34,243 nucleotides of DNA from Frankiales bacterium (GCA_025465155.1 JAODNJ010000457.1:1-34243), one strand, 5' to 3'. Shown: positions 22,503 through 31,160, counted from the stretch's first letter. The notes: a model not told the origin generated them from the letters alone. Made by a program: numbers and translations.

Positions 22503-25500
22503 ATGAGTGATCAGCGCACCTTCACCCTGCTCTCCACCAGCGACACCGACCTCCTCTCCGCCCGCGCCAGCGGCGCCGGCTGGCGGCCGGGCAACCCGGC
22601 GCGGCTCGACGCCGACGGCATCGCCGCGCTGGTCGCGGGCGCCGCGCTCGTCGTCGTCCGCCTGCTGGGCGTGCGGCGGCAGTTCGAGGAGCTCCTGGCG
22701 CCGCTGCTGGCCGGGCCCGTGCCGGTCGTCGTCCTCGGGGGGGAACAGGTACCGGACGCCGAGCTGATGGAGCTCTCGACCGTGCCGATGGGGGTCGCCA
22801 CGGAGACGCACGGCTACCTGGCACAGGGCGGTCCCGGGAACCTGACCCAGCTGCACCGCTTCCTCTCCGACACCGTGCTGCTCACCGGGGAGGGCTTCGA
22901 GCCGGTCGCGGTCGCACCCGACTGGGGCGTGCTGGACCGGCCGACCCGGTGGGCCGGCGGTCCGAGGGTCGCCGTCCTCTACTACCGGGCCCACCACCTG
23001 GCCGGGAACACCGCGTTCGTCGAGTCCCTGTGCACCGCGGTCGAGGACGCCGGCGGCTCCGCGCTGCCGGTCTTCACCTCCTCCCTGCGGTCGGTCGACC
23101 CGGGCCTGCTGGAGACGTTGCGCGGTGCCGACGCCCTCGTCGTCACCGTCCTGGCCGCAGGCGGGTCCCGGCCCGCCACCGCGCAGGCCGGCGGCGACGA
23201 CGGCGCCTGGGACGTCGGCGCGCTCGCCGAACTCGACGTGCCGGTGATCCAGGGGCTCTGCCTGACCCGCGCCCGCGAGGACTGGCTGGCCGACGACGAC
23301 GGGCTCTCCCCGCTCGACGTCGGCAACCAGGTCGCCATCCCGGAGTTCGACGGCCGGCTGATCAGCGTGCCGTTCTCCTTCAAGGAGACCGACGAGGACG
23401 GGCTGACCTCCTACGTCGCCGACCCGGAGCGGGCGGCCCGGGTGGCCGGGACCGCGGTGGCGCACGCGCGGCTGCGGCACACGCCACCGGCGGAGCGGCG
23501 GATCGTCGTGATGCTGTCGGCCTACCCGACCAAGCACGCCCGGATCGGCAACGCCGTCGGGCTGGACACGCCCGCCTCCGTCGTCCGGCTCCTGGCCGCC
23601 CTGCACGGCGAGGGTTACGACATCGGGCCGTTCGGCGGCCCGGGCGCGCTTCCCGGCGTCGCCGACCTGGACGGGGACGCGCTGGTGCATGCGCTGATCG
23701 CCGCCGGAGGCCAGGACGCCGACTGGCTGACGTCGGAGCAGCTGTCCGGCAATCCGGTCCGCATCCCGGCGGCCGAGTACCGCGCCTTCTTCGAGAGCCT
23801 GCCCGCCGACCTGCGCGCGTCCATGGAGCGGCACTGGGGGCCGGCGCCCGGGTCGCTGTTCGTCGACGAGTCCGACGGCGCGATCGTCTTCGCCGCGCTG
23901 CGGGCGGGCAACGTCGTCGTGATGGTGCAGCCGCCGCGGGGCTTCGGCGAGAACCCCATCGCGATCTACCACGACCCCGACCTGCCGCCGTCGCACCACT
24001 ACCTCGCCGCGTACTGGTGGCTGCGGTCGTCCTTCGGCGCGCACGCGATCGTGCACGTGGGCAAGCACGGCAACCTGGAGTGGCTGCCCGGCAAGACGGT
24101 CGGGATGAGCGCCTCGTGCGGCCCGGACGCCGCGCTCGGCGACGTCCCGCTGGTCTACCCGTTCCTGGTCAACGACCCGGGTGAGGGGTCGCAGGCCAAG
24201 CGGCGGGCACACGCGACGCTGGTCGACCACCTGGTCCCGCCGATGGCCCGCGCCGAGTCCTACGGCGACATCGCCCGGCTGGAGCAGCTGCTCGACGAGC
24301 ATGCCAACGTCGCGGCGATGGACCCGGCCAAGCTGCCCGCCGTCCGCGCCCAGATCTGGACGCTGATCCGGGCGGCGAAGCTCGACCACGACCTGGGTCT
24401 CACCGATCGCCCGGAGGACGACCACTTCGACGAGATGGTCCTGCACGTCGACGGCTGGCTCTGTGAGATCAAGGACTCGCAGATCCGCGACGGCCTGCAC
24501 GTCCTGGGAACCCCGCCGACCGGATCGGACCGCGTCGACCTCGTGCTGGCGATACTGCGGGCCCGCCAGATCTGGGGCGGCTCGGTCGCTCTGCCGGGCC
24601 TGCGCGAGGCGCTCGGCCTGGCCGAGGAGGCCTCCCGCGCCGACACCGACTCCGTCGAGGCCGTGGCGGTCGCGCTGGTGTCCGGGATGGAAACCCGCGG
24701 CTGGACGGTGCCCGCGGTGGACGACGTCGTCCGGGAGGTACTGGGCGGTCCGTCCGAGGCCGTCGCCGCCGTGCTGAGGTTCGCCGTCGACGAGGTGGTG
24801 CCCCGGCTGGAGCGCACCACGGACGAACTGGACGCCGTCCTGCACGCGCTGTCGGGGGGCTACATCCCCGCCGGGCCGTCGGGCTCACCGCTGCGCGGGC
24901 TGGTCAACGTGCTGCCGACCGGCCGGAACTTCTACTCGGTCGACCCGCGCGCGGTGCCCTCCCGGCTGGCCTGGGAGACCGGCCAGGCGATGGCCGAGTC
25001 GCTGGTCGACCGCTACCGCACGGACACCGGCGAGTACCCCCGCTCGGTCGGGCTCTCGGTGTGGGGCACGTCCGCCATGCGTACCTCGGGTGACGACGTC
25101 GCCGAGGTGCTGGCGCTGCTCGGCGTGCGCCCGCTCTGGGACGACGCCTCGCGCCGGGTGACCGGGCTGGAGCCGGTTTCCCTCGGGGAACTGGGCCGGC
25201 CGCGGATCGACGTCACCGTGCGGATCAGCGGGTTCTTCCGCGATGCCTTCCCGCACGTCGTGACGATGCTGGACGACGCGGTGACGCTGGTGGCTTCGCT
25301 GGACGAGCCGGACGAGCAGAACTTCGTCCGGGCGCACGTGGAGGCCGACGTGGCCGGGCACGGCGACCGGCGGCGGGCGACCACCCGGGTGTTCGGCTCG
25401 AAGCCCGGGGCCTACGGGGCCGGCCTGCTGCCGCTGATCGACAGCCGCAACTGGCGCGGGGACGCCGACCTCGCCGAGGTCTACGCGGTGTGGGGCGGTT

Positions 25501-26132
25501 ACGCCTACGGCCGGGACCTCGACGGGGTGCAGGCGCGACCGGACATGGAGGCCGCGTACCGGCGGATCGCCGTCGCGGCGAAGAACGTCGACACCCGCGA
25601 GCACGACATCGCCGACTCCGACGACTACTTCCAGTACCACGGCGGGATGGTGGCGACGGTCCGTGCTCTCACGGGCACCGCGCCGGCCGCCTACATCGGC
25701 GACTCGACCCGACCCGAGTCGGTGCGCACGCGGTCGCTGTCGGAGGAGACATCGAGGGTCTTCCGCGCCCGCGTGGTGAATCCGAAGTGGCTGGCCGCGA
25801 TGCGCCGGCACGGCTACAAGGGCGCCTTCGAGCTGGCCGCGACCGTGGACTACCTGTTCGGCTACGACGCCACGACCGGCGTCGTCGACGACTGGATGTA
25901 CGAGAAGCTCACCGAGACCTACGTGCTCGACCCGGAGAACCGGGAGTTTCTGGAGAAGTCGAACCCGTGGGCGCTGCACGGGATCGCCGAGCGGCTGCTC
26001 GAGGCGGTGGACCGGAGGATGTGGGCCGCACCGGACCCCGACCTGCTGGCGCAGCTGCAGCAGGCCTATCTCGACACGGAGGGCGACCTCGAGGGCGGCG
26101 GGACTCCGGCCCAGCAGGGCGCCTCCGCCTGA
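22503..26132 (+). CDS. cobN: Aerobic cobaltochelatase subunit CobN
   Basis: CobN is the large catalytic subunit of the ATP-dependent chelatase that inserts cobalt into hydrogenobyrinate a,c-diamide, working with two AAA+ type subunits. At 1209 residues it is of normal length. Recognisable segments include VVMLSAYPTKHARIGNAVGLDTPAS, YLAAYWWLRSSFGAHAIVHVGKHGNLEWLPGKTVGMS, CGPDAALGDVPLVYPFLVNDPGEGSQAKRR, the segment beginning LPTGRNFYSVDPRAVPS, and FFRDAFPHVVTMLDDAV, all typical of the CobN/BchH family. HVGKHGNLEWLPGK marks it as CobN rather than BchH. The chelatase partners and CobB/CobQ are not in this window. It stands alone with its own -10 hexamer; the next plus-strand gene is the small ORF at 26230. 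Confidence 0.96.
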   Translation: MSDQRTFTLLSTSDTDLLSARASGAGWRPGNPARLDADGIAALVAGAALVVVRLLGVRRQFEELLAPLLAGPVPVVVLGGEQVPDAELMELSTVPMGVATETHGYLAQGGPGNLTQLHRFLSDTVLLTGEGFEPVAVAPDWGVLDRPTRWAGGPRVAVLYYRAHHLAGNTAFVESLCTAVEDAGGSALPVFTSSLRSVDPGLLETLRGADALVVTVLAAGGSRPATAQAGGDDGAWDVGALAELDVPVIQGLCLTRAREDWLADDDGLSPLDVGNQVAIPEFDGRLISVPFSFKETDEDGLTSYVADPERAARVAGTAVAHARLRHTPPAERRIVVMLSAYPTKHARIGNAVGLDTPASVVRLLAALHGEGYDIGPFGGPGALPGVADLDGDALVHALIAAGGQDADWLTSEQLSGNPVRIPAAEYRAFFESLPADLRASMERHWGPAPGSLFVDESDGAIVFAALRAGNVVVMVQPPRGFGENPIAIYHDPDLPPSHHYLAAYWWLRSSFGAHAIVHVGKHGNLEWLPGKTVGMSASCGPDAALGDVPLVYPFLVNDPGEGSQAKRRAHATLVDHLVPPMARAESYGDIARLEQLLDEHANVAAMDPAKLPAVRAQIWTLIRAAKLDHDLGLTDRPEDDHFDEMVLHVDGWLCEIKDSQIRDGLHVLGTPPTGSDRVDLVLAILRARQIWGGSVALPGLREALGLAEEASRADTDSVEAVAVALVSGMETRGWTVPAVDDVVREVLGGPSEAVAAVLRFAVDEVVPRLERTTDELDAVLHALSGGYIPAGPSGSPLRGLVNVLPTGRNFYSVDPRAVPSRLAWETGQAMAESLVDRYRTDTGEYPRSVGLSVWGTSAMRTSGDDVAEVLALLGVRPLWDDASRRVTGLEPVSLGELGRPRIDVTVRISGFFRDAFPHVVTMLDDAVTLVASLDEPDEQNFVRAHVEADVAGHGDRRRATTRVFGSKPGAYGAGLLPLIDSRNWRGDADLAEVYAVWGGYAYGRDLDGVQARPDMEAAYRRIAVAAKNVDTREHDIADSDDYFQYHGGMVATVRALTGTAPAAYIGDSTRPESVRTRSLSEETSRVFRARVVNPKWLAAMRRHGYKGAFELAATVDYLFGYDATTGVVDDWMYEKLTETYVLDPENREFLEKSNPWALHGIAERLLEAVDRRMWAAPDPDLLAQLQQAYLDTEGDLEGGGTPAQQGASA

Positions 26133-26229
26133 GCCGCCGTGGTGCCGGGGGTCTCGGCCATGGCCCTCGTCACTGCGTTCTGTCACCCGATCGTGCCAAG
26201 CTGTGATCGTGTCGAGAAGAAGCCAGTAC

Positions 26230-26454
26230 ATGACCGGCGCGAAGCGCATCGTGGCGGTGGGTGCCTCGTCCGCCGTCGGCGTGCGCACCGACGACCGACC
26301 TGCCGGCGTGGCACACGCGATCAATCGCCTCATCCGTGAGCGTGACGACGTCGCCCTGTGCGGAACCGGCGTGATCCCGCTGCCCCACCAGGACTGGTCG
26401 GAGCCGACCGTCGGTGTCCTCCGCTGCAAGGAGTGCGCGACCCTCGCTTCGTGA
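26230..26454 (+). CDS. Small Cys/His protein, possible zinc-binding, unknown function
   Basis: A 74-residue frame with a protein-like C-terminal half: HAINRLIRERDDVALCGTGV, then LRCKECATLAS. His29, Cys44, Cys66 and Cys69 (CxxC) could bind one zinc. It resembles short actinobacterial proteins with an 'H...LCG...C..C' layout that I cannot name. GAGAAGAAG lies about 10 nt before ATG 26230, a weak SD; GTG 26203 is an alternative. It stands 97 bp after cobN and converges on cobS. Function unknown. Confidence 0.6.
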   Translation: MTGAKRIVAVGASSAVGVRTDDRPAGVAHAINRLIRERDDVALCGTGVIPLPHQDWSEPTVGVLRCKECATLAS

Positions 26455-26481
26455 CGCCGGACCGTCGGCGCAGGGAGGTCC

Positions 26482-27243
26482 TCAGCCGACGCAGGCCGCC
26501 ACGAGCAGGGCGACGGTCGCGGCCGTCTCGCCCATGGCGCCCATGACGTCGCCGGTGACCCCGCCGAGCCGCGCGGTCGCGCGGAGGCGCAACAGCTCGG
26601 CGGCGAGCATCCCGGCCAGCAACCCGGACACCACAGCGATCGCCAACCGGTGACCGCCGATGCCTGCTCCCGCCGCTGCGCCGCCGACCGTGACGATGAA
26701 CAGCCATCCGGCCAGCCACGGCGCCGACACGGTGCCGGCCACCGCACGCCCGAGCGAGGACCCCTCCGCCGTCGGCACCCCGCGCAGGCCGGTCCTCGCC
26801 ATGGCGAGGCGGGCACCGGCCACCGCCGTCCAGACGATGACCCACCCGCCGGGACGGCCGAGGAGGGAGGCGGCGCAGGCCGCCTGCAGCAGCAGCGTGA
26901 GCACGAGGGCGGCGACGCCGAAGGGGCCGACGTCGCCCTGTCGCATGACCTGCAGCGCCCGCTCCCGCGCGCGGAGCGGGCCGAGCCCGTCGGCGGTGTC
27001 GGCGAGGCCGTCGAGGTGCAGCCCGCGGGTCAGCAGTGCGAGCGCGGCGAGCGCGAGGACGGCGCCGGTCAGCGGGGAGACGGAGCGAGCGCCCAGCACC
27101 CCGACGCCGGCCGCCACACCGCCCAGGACGAGCCCCACCAGCGGCGCCCACGGAAGGACACCGCGGGTCGAACGAGTCGCACGGGTGGGCACGGGGAGCG
27201 CGGTGAGCAGCGCGGCGGACTCGAGCGGACCGGTGAGCCTCAT
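26482..27243 (-). CDS. cobS: Adenosylcobinamide-GDP ribazoletransferase CobS
   Basis: CobS (CobV in Pseudomonas naming) joins alpha-ribazole (phosphate) to adenosylcobinamide-GDP, the last step of cobalamin assembly, in the membrane. The 253-residue product starts MRLTGPLESAALLTALPVP. It has TRGLHLDGLADTADGLG with the conserved Asp-rich DGLADxxDG, MRQGDVGPFGVAALVL, and several hydrophobic segments. Near the end, LGGVTGDVMGAMGETAATVALL matches the conserved TGD..GA. region. The ATG overlaps the cobU stop (ATGA). The longer open frame upstream to 27636 is out-of-frame shadow. Confidence 0.95.
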   Translation of the reverse strand: MRLTGPLESAALLTALPVPTRATRSTRGVLPWAPLVGLVLGGVAAGVGVLGARSVSPLTGAVLALAALALLTRGLHLDGLADTADGLGPLRARERALQVMRQGDVGPFGVAALVLTLLLQAACAASLLGRPGGWVIVWTAVAGARLAMARTGLRGVPTAEGSSLGRAVAGTVSAPWLAGWLFIVTVGGAAAGAGIGGHRLAIAVVSGLLAGMLAAELLRLRATARLGGVTGDVMGAMGETAATVALLVAACVG

Positions 27244-27761
27244 CGCAGCCGCTGGGGGAGGCCGGCGACCACGAACCAGACCTCGTCGGCGGTGCCGGCC
27301 AGCCGCTGGTTCACCGCACCGAGGGTGTCGCGGAAGAGCCGCCCCGAACGCGTCTCCGGGATCACGCCCAGGCCCACCTCGTCGCTCACCGCGACGACGT
27401 GCGCCGGGGTCATCGCCCACGCGTTGACCAGGGCGTCGCAGCGCCCGGCCAGGCGCTCGGCCGCCCCCGGCTCGTCGCGCCAGACACCCGTCTCGTCCAT
27501 CAACGCGGCGACCCAGGTGGTCACGCTGTCGACCAGGAACGGGCCCCCGCGTAGCAGCGTCGAGGGCGCCGTCGTCTCGACCGTCGTCCAGGAGGTGGGG
27601 CGGCGGGCGCGGTGCGCGCCGATCCGGGCGGCCCACTCGTCGTCGTCCGGTGCCGGTGTCGACGTCGCCACGTAGGTGACCTGCTCGACGCCGGCGAGCA
27701 GCGACTCCGCGTGAGCCGACTTGCCCGAGCGCCCTCCGCCGAGGACCAGGACCCTGCTCAC
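27240..27761 (-). CDS. cobU: Adenosylcobinamide kinase / guanylyltransferase CobU
   Basis: This bifunctional enzyme (CobU/CobP) phosphorylates adenosylcobinamide and then transfers GMP from GTP. The 173-residue product has the P-loop GGGRSGKSAHAE at residues 7-18. It also has RRPTSWTTVE, FLVDSVTTWVAALM, and the conserved VSDEVGLGVIPETRSGRLFRDTLGAVNQRLA. The GTG start at 27761 shares bases with the stop of the phosphatase gene (GTGA), and its own stop overlaps cobS (ATGA). The three genes therefore form one tightly coupled nucleotide-loop operon. Confidence 0.95.
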   Translation of the reverse strand: MSRVLVLGGGRSGKSAHAESLLAGVEQVTYVATSTPAPDDDEWAARIGAHRARRPTSWTTVETTAPSTLLRGGPFLVDSVTTWVAALMDETGVWRDEPGAAERLAGRCDALVNAWAMTPAHVVAVSDEVGLGVIPETRSGRLFRDTLGAVNQRLAGTADEVWFVVAGLPQRLR

Positions 27762-28324
27762 GCCCCGATCTCCAGCCTCGTCACCGTGCCGTTGCGCGGG
27801 GTCTCGGCCGGCATCGCCTCCGGGCCGAGCCCCGCGGCCACCGCCTGCGCGGCACGGATCGTGTCGCCGTGGGTGACCAGCGCGACGACGTCGGCAGGCG
27901 GGTGCTCCCGTAGCTGATCGAGGTAGGCGGCCACCCGCGCGTGCAGCTGGGCGAGGCTCTCCCCGCCCTCGGCCGACCAGTGCGGATCGGTCCAGTCGAC
28001 GACGTCCCACAGCTCCCGCGACGGCCGGCCCTCGAGCACCCCGTACCCCTGCTCGCGCAGGGCGGCGGTCGTGCTGAGCCCCAGGCCGGTCGTCCGCGCG
28101 CAGTGCTCGGCCGTCTGCAGTGCCCGCCGGAGGTCGCTGGAGATGAGCGCGCCCGGCCGCAGCCGGCCCAGTTCCCGGGCCGCCGCGGCCGCCTGCTCGT
28201 GCCCCAGGTCGGTGAGCGGAACGTGCGCGGTCTGGCCCTGCATGCGTCCGGCCGCGTTCCATTCGCTCTGCCCGTGGCGGACGAGCAGCAGGGTGAGCGG
28301 GCGGGTCCCGCGGTCGGACAGCAT
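27758..28324 (-). CDS. Histidine phosphatase, probable alpha-ribazole-5'-phosphate phosphatase (CobC-like)
   Basis: A 188-residue phosphoglycerate-mutase-fold phosphatase. LLLVRHGQSEWNAAGRMQGQ holds the catalytic His-Arg-His-Gly neighbourhood. The proton-donor acid is in LREQGYGVLEGRP, and VTHGDTIRAA holds the second catalytic His. Being first in an operon with cobU and cobS, its likely job is removing phosphate from alpha-ribazole-5'-phosphate or cobalamin-5'-phosphate (context inference; the fold is used by many phosphatases). ATG 28324 is chosen; a longer in-frame N-terminus to 28444 is not conserved-looking. Minus-strand TACGCT lies 10 nt upstream, a possible -10. Confidence 0.85.
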   Translation of the reverse strand: MLSDRGTRPLTLLLVRHGQSEWNAAGRMQGQTAHVPLTDLGHEQAAAAARELGRLRPGALISSDLRRALQTAEHCARTTGLGLSTTAALREQGYGVLEGRPSRELWDVVDWTDPHWSAEGGESLAQLHARVAAYLDQLREHPPADVVALVTHGDTIRAAQAVAAGLGPEAMPAETPRNGTVTRLEIGA

Positions 28325-28376
28325 GGCGGACAGGAGCGTAGGACAGCCCGCGGACGGGGCTGCGCTCCGTGGCTCG

Positions 28377-28382
28377 TACCGT
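28377..28382 (+). promoter_or_regulatory. -10 candidate for the Fic-like gene, leaderless
   Basis: TACCGT ends 7 nt before GTG 28390, and there is no SD. This spacing supports 28390 rather than the GTG at 28369 as the start. Confidence 0.4.
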
Positions 28383-28389
28383 CGACGGC

Positions 28390-29178
28390 GTGACGATCCC
28401 TGTCCGTCCGGGCGCCGCGCGTCCCGCTCCCCGGCCGGCCGCACCCGATCCGCTGGCGCCGCTCCTCGACCTGCCCGGCGTCCGGGAGGCCGCGGGTGCC
28501 TCCCGCGTCGCGATCGACCGGCTGCTGGCCCACCGGCTCATGCGCAACCGGTCCGCCGAGGTCAGCGCGGAGTCGGCGCTGCGCGGCGCCCGGGCGTCGG
28601 CGGCCCTGGAGGGCGTCGACGTGCCGTTGGCCGACCTGCGCGCCGGCAGCGTCGGTGACCCGGTCGTCCAGGGCTCGCTCCGGGTGTCCGTGGCGCTGGG
28701 GTCGATGACGGAGACCTGGCGCCGCGCGCCGGGTCAGGTGCTGGCCCGCCTGCACGTCCTGGCCGCGGCCGACCTGGTGGACCGGAGCGAACTCGGCCGC
28801 CCTTCGGCCCAGGCAGGGCCCCGGCTGAGCGGGCTGTTCGGCCTCGTGACCGGGGAGACGACGGTGCCGGCCGTCCTGGTGTCGGCGCTCGTGCACGGCG
28901 AGTTGGCCGCCCTGGCACCGTTCGGCAGCGCCGACGGCGTCATTGCCCGCGCGGCCGGGCGGCTGACCGGGATCACCCGCGGACTGGACCCGAAGGCGGT
29001 GTCGGTGCCGGAAGTGGGCTTCGCCGAGCTGGGGCGCGAGGCGTACGCGCGGGCCCTCGCCGGTTACGCATCTATGGCGCCGGACGGCGTCGCCGGATGG
29101 CTCGTGCACTGCTGCCGCGCCACCGAGCACGGGGCGCTCGAGGGGCTGGCGATCTGCGAGGCCGTCCTCCGCGGCTGA
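28390..29178 (+). CDS. Fic-like protein with degenerate active-site motif, unknown function
   Basis: A 262-residue, helix-rich, soluble protein. The middle part, AESALRGARASAALEGVDVPL, resembles the Fic N-terminal 'S..IEG' region. ALVHGELAALAPFGSADGVIARAAGRL aligns with the Fic core helix-loop 'A..H..f..iHPF.DGNGR..R', but the catalytic His is Ala (about residue 176) and the DGNGR loop reads SADGVIAR. AMP transfer by the normal mechanism is therefore unlikely. The protein lies near serB, ssd and tadA, as I recall for a conserved hypothetical protein in mycobacteria (Rv3662c region). GTG 28390 is preferred; GTG 28369 adds seven residues. It is divergent from the cobC-like gene. Gene is real; role unknown. 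Confidence 0.75.
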   Translation: MTIPVRPGAARPAPRPAAPDPLAPLLDLPGVREAAGASRVAIDRLLAHRLMRNRSAEVSAESALRGARASAALEGVDVPLADLRAGSVGDPVVQGSLRVSVALGSMTETWRRAPGQVLARLHVLAAADLVDRSELGRPSAQAGPRLSGLFGLVTGETTVPAVLVSALVHGELAALAPFGSADGVIARAAGRLTGITRGLDPKAVSVPEVGFAELGREAYARALAGYASMAPDGVAGWLVHCCRATEHGALEGLAICEAVLRG

Positions 29179-29223
29179 CCACCGCTGGTCGCGTCGGCGA
29201 CCGTTCCGGCGAAGACTGGCGGT

Positions 29224-30213
29224 ATGCGCTACTTCGACATCGACGGAGTCGGCCGGGTCGGGCGGGTCGGCCTCGGTACCTGGCAGTTCGGCTCGGGCGG
29301 GTGGGGCTACGGCGAGGCCTACGCCGCGGGACCGGCGCGCGAGATCGTGCGTGCGGCCCTCGAGTTCGGCGTCACCCTCTTCGACACCGCCGAGATCTAC
29401 GGCTTGGGGCGCAGCGAGCGGATCCTCGGTGAGGCGCTGGGTGACGAGCGGACCGGTGTCGTCGTGGCCAGCAAGATCCTGCCGATCGCCCCGTTCCCTG
29501 CTGTCGTGAGACAGCGGTGGAGCGGCAGCGCGCGGCGGCTCGGCGTGCAGCGGATCCCGCTCTACCAGGTGCACCAGCCCAACCCGGTGGTCCCCGACTC
29601 GGTGATCATGCCTGCCTTCCGGCAACTCCTCGACGAGGACAGGATCGGCGCGGCCGGCGTCTCCAACTACTCGCTGGACCGGTGGCGCTCCGCCGACCGT
29701 GCCCTGGGCCGGCCGGTGATCAGCAATCAGGTGGACTTCTCGCTCGCCGCGTCGCGGCCGCTCGAGGATCTCGTCCCCTTCGCGGAGCGGGAGGGCCGGC
29801 TGGTCATCGCCTACAGCCCGCTGGCGCAGGGTCTGCTCGGGGGGCGCTACGGGCCCGACAACCGGCCGGGCGGCGTCCGGGCGATGAACCCCCTGTTCGG
29901 TACCGAGAACCTGCGGCGAGCGCAGCCGCTGCTGGATCTCCTGCGTGAGGTGGCGGAGGCCCATGGTGTGAAGCCGGCGCAGATCGCGCTGGCCTGGCTG
30001 CTGAGCCAGCCACGCGTCGTCGTGATCCCGGGCGCGTCGAGCGTGGAGCAGCTGGAGGCCAACGTGGTCGCCGGCGAGATCGAGCTGCGCGGCGACGAGG
30101 TGGGTGCCCTGACGGCCGCGGCGCGCGCCTTCTCGCCGGTGTCGATGGCGCGCACCGTCGCCGACGGCGTCCGCGAGCGGGTCGAGCAGGTGCGGGAGCG
30201 CTTCGGCAGGTGA
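29224..30213 (+). CDS. Aldo/keto reductase
   Basis: A 329-residue NADPH-dependent (beta/alpha)8 oxidoreductase of the AKR superfamily. The catalytic tetrad is visible: Asp and Tyr in LFDTAEIYG, Lys in VVVASKI, and His in LYQVHQPNP. GAAGVSNYS and VISNQVDFSLAASRPLE are standard barrel strands. YSPLAQGLLGGRYG and VVVIPGASSVEQLEANV mark the cofactor end. Substrate cannot be told. It lies 45 bp after the Fic-like gene on the same strand and converges on the SerB-like gene, 26 bp apart. Confidence 0.92.
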   Translation: MRYFDIDGVGRVGRVGLGTWQFGSGGWGYGEAYAAGPAREIVRAALEFGVTLFDTAEIYGLGRSERILGEALGDERTGVVVASKILPIAPFPAVVRQRWSGSARRLGVQRIPLYQVHQPNPVVPDSVIMPAFRQLLDEDRIGAAGVSNYSLDRWRSADRALGRPVISNQVDFSLAASRPLEDLVPFAEREGRLVIAYSPLAQGLLGGRYGPDNRPGGVRAMNPLFGTENLRRAQPLLDLLREVAEAHGVKPAQIALAWLLSQPRVVVIPGASSVEQLEANVVAGEIELRGDEVGALTAAARAFSPVSMARTVADGVRERVEQVRERFGR

Positions 30214-30239
30214 GTGGGCCGGGTGTTCCGTGCGCGCGC

Positions 30240-31085
30240 TCAGGCGCCGCGGCGCCACCAGCGGCCGAACGGTCCGGGTGCACCCGCGAGCGAGCCGGAC
30301 TGCCGCAGTGCGCGGTGCCGGGCGTACCAGGCGAGACCGACGACCGCCGCGCCCACGCCGACCGCTGCGCCGGTGACCATCGGCGCCGGGGGAACGGCGA
30401 ACCGTGCCCGGATCGGCACCGGCCGGGTGAACTCGCGAACCGGCCACCCGCGCTCGGCGGCCACCCGGCGCAGGCCCCGATCGGGGTTGACCACGGTGGG
30501 GTGGCCGACCGCCGCGAGGAGGGGCAGATCGGTGACGGAGTCGCTGTAGGCGTAGCAGTCGGCCAGGTCGTAACCGCCGGCGGCGGCGAGCTCGCGCACG
30601 GCGACCGCCTTGTTCTCGCCGTAGGCGTAGAACTCGATGTCGCCGGTGTAGCGACCGTCCACGGCGACCATCCGCGTGGCCACCACCCGGTCGGCGCCCA
30701 GCATCTCGCCGATCGGCTCGACGACGTCGGCGCCGCTGCTCGAGACGATGACGATCTCCCGCCCGGCCAGGCGGTGCTCCTCGATGAGGTCGGCGGCCTC
30801 CGCGTAGACCAGCGGCTCGACGATCTCGTGCAGGGTCTCCTGGACGATCTCGTGCACCGTCGCGACGTCCCACCCGGTGCACATCTCGGTGAGCTGGGCG
30901 CGCAGCCGCTCCATCTGCTGCGCGTCGGCGCCCTGCAGGGAGAAGACGAACTGCGCGTAGGCGGCCTTCAGGACGGCGCGGCGGTTGATCAGCCCACCCT
31001 GGAAGAACGGTCGTCCGAAGGCCAGGGTGCTGGACTTCGCGAGGACCGTCTTGTCCAGGTCGAAGAACGCCGCAGCGCGGGTCAC
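30240..31085 (-). CDS. SerB-like HAD-IB phosphatase with C-terminal membrane segment
   Basis: A 281-residue HAD subfamily IB hydrolase. Motif I is FFDLDKTVLAKSS (Lys after the second Asp, as in the Rv3661/SerB-like group), motif II is IVIVSSSGADVV, motif III Lys is in YGENKAVAV, and motif IV is AYSDSVTDLPLL. Near the C-terminus APMVTGAAVGVGAAVVGLAWYA is probably a single membrane helix, followed by a basic tail. Phosphoserine phosphatase is often annotated, but the tail and location suggest another phosphate ester, perhaps at the membrane. GTG 31085 has TACAGT 8 nt upstream, consistent with a leaderless start. It is divergent from the ssd-tad genes, an arrangement shared with mycobacteria. 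Confidence 0.88.
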   Translation of the reverse strand: MTRAAAFFDLDKTVLAKSSTLAFGRPFFQGGLINRRAVLKAAYAQFVFSLQGADAQQMERLRAQLTEMCTGWDVATVHEIVQETLHEIVEPLVYAEAADLIEEHRLAGREIVIVSSSGADVVEPIGEMLGADRVVATRMVAVDGRYTGDIEFYAYGENKAVAVRELAAAGGYDLADCYAYSDSVTDLPLLAAVGHPTVVNPDRGLRRVAAERGWPVREFTRPVPIRARFAVPPAPMVTGAAVGVGAAVVGLAWYARHRALRQSGSLAGAPGPFGRWWRRGA

Positions 31086-31093
31086 GAGACACG

Positions 31094-31099
31094 ACTGTA
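31094..31099 (-). promoter_or_regulatory. -10 candidate for the SerB-like gene, leaderless
   Basis: Minus-strand TACAGT fits TAnnnT and ends 8 nt before GTG 31085. No SD is visible. Confidence 0.45.
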
Positions 31100-31134
31100 A
31101 GCGGATCAGCACGGGCCGACATGGCGCGCGCGCC

Positions 31135-31160
31135 GTCCACACCCGAACGGGTCATCCACA
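31135..31160. other. Two TCCACA motifs (DnaA-box-like) in the serB-ssd spacer
   Basis: GTCCACACC at 31135-31143 and TCATCCACA at 31152-31160. The second is one base off the TTATCCACA DnaA-box consensus. The TCCACA cores start 19 bp apart. They lie between two divergent genes. Significance uncertain. Confidence 0.3.

Noticed and set aside
21594-24845. 1083-codon open frame on the minus strand
   Set aside because: Antisense to cobN and out of frame with the DHA2 gene; composition is Arg/Gly/Asp/His-rich with no motif.
27240-28547. Long cobU reading (435 codons) or long cobS reading (384 codons)
   Set aside because: The upstream parts are antisense or out-of-frame shadows of neighbouring genes. 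Family starts and GTGA/ATGA overlaps fix the short forms.
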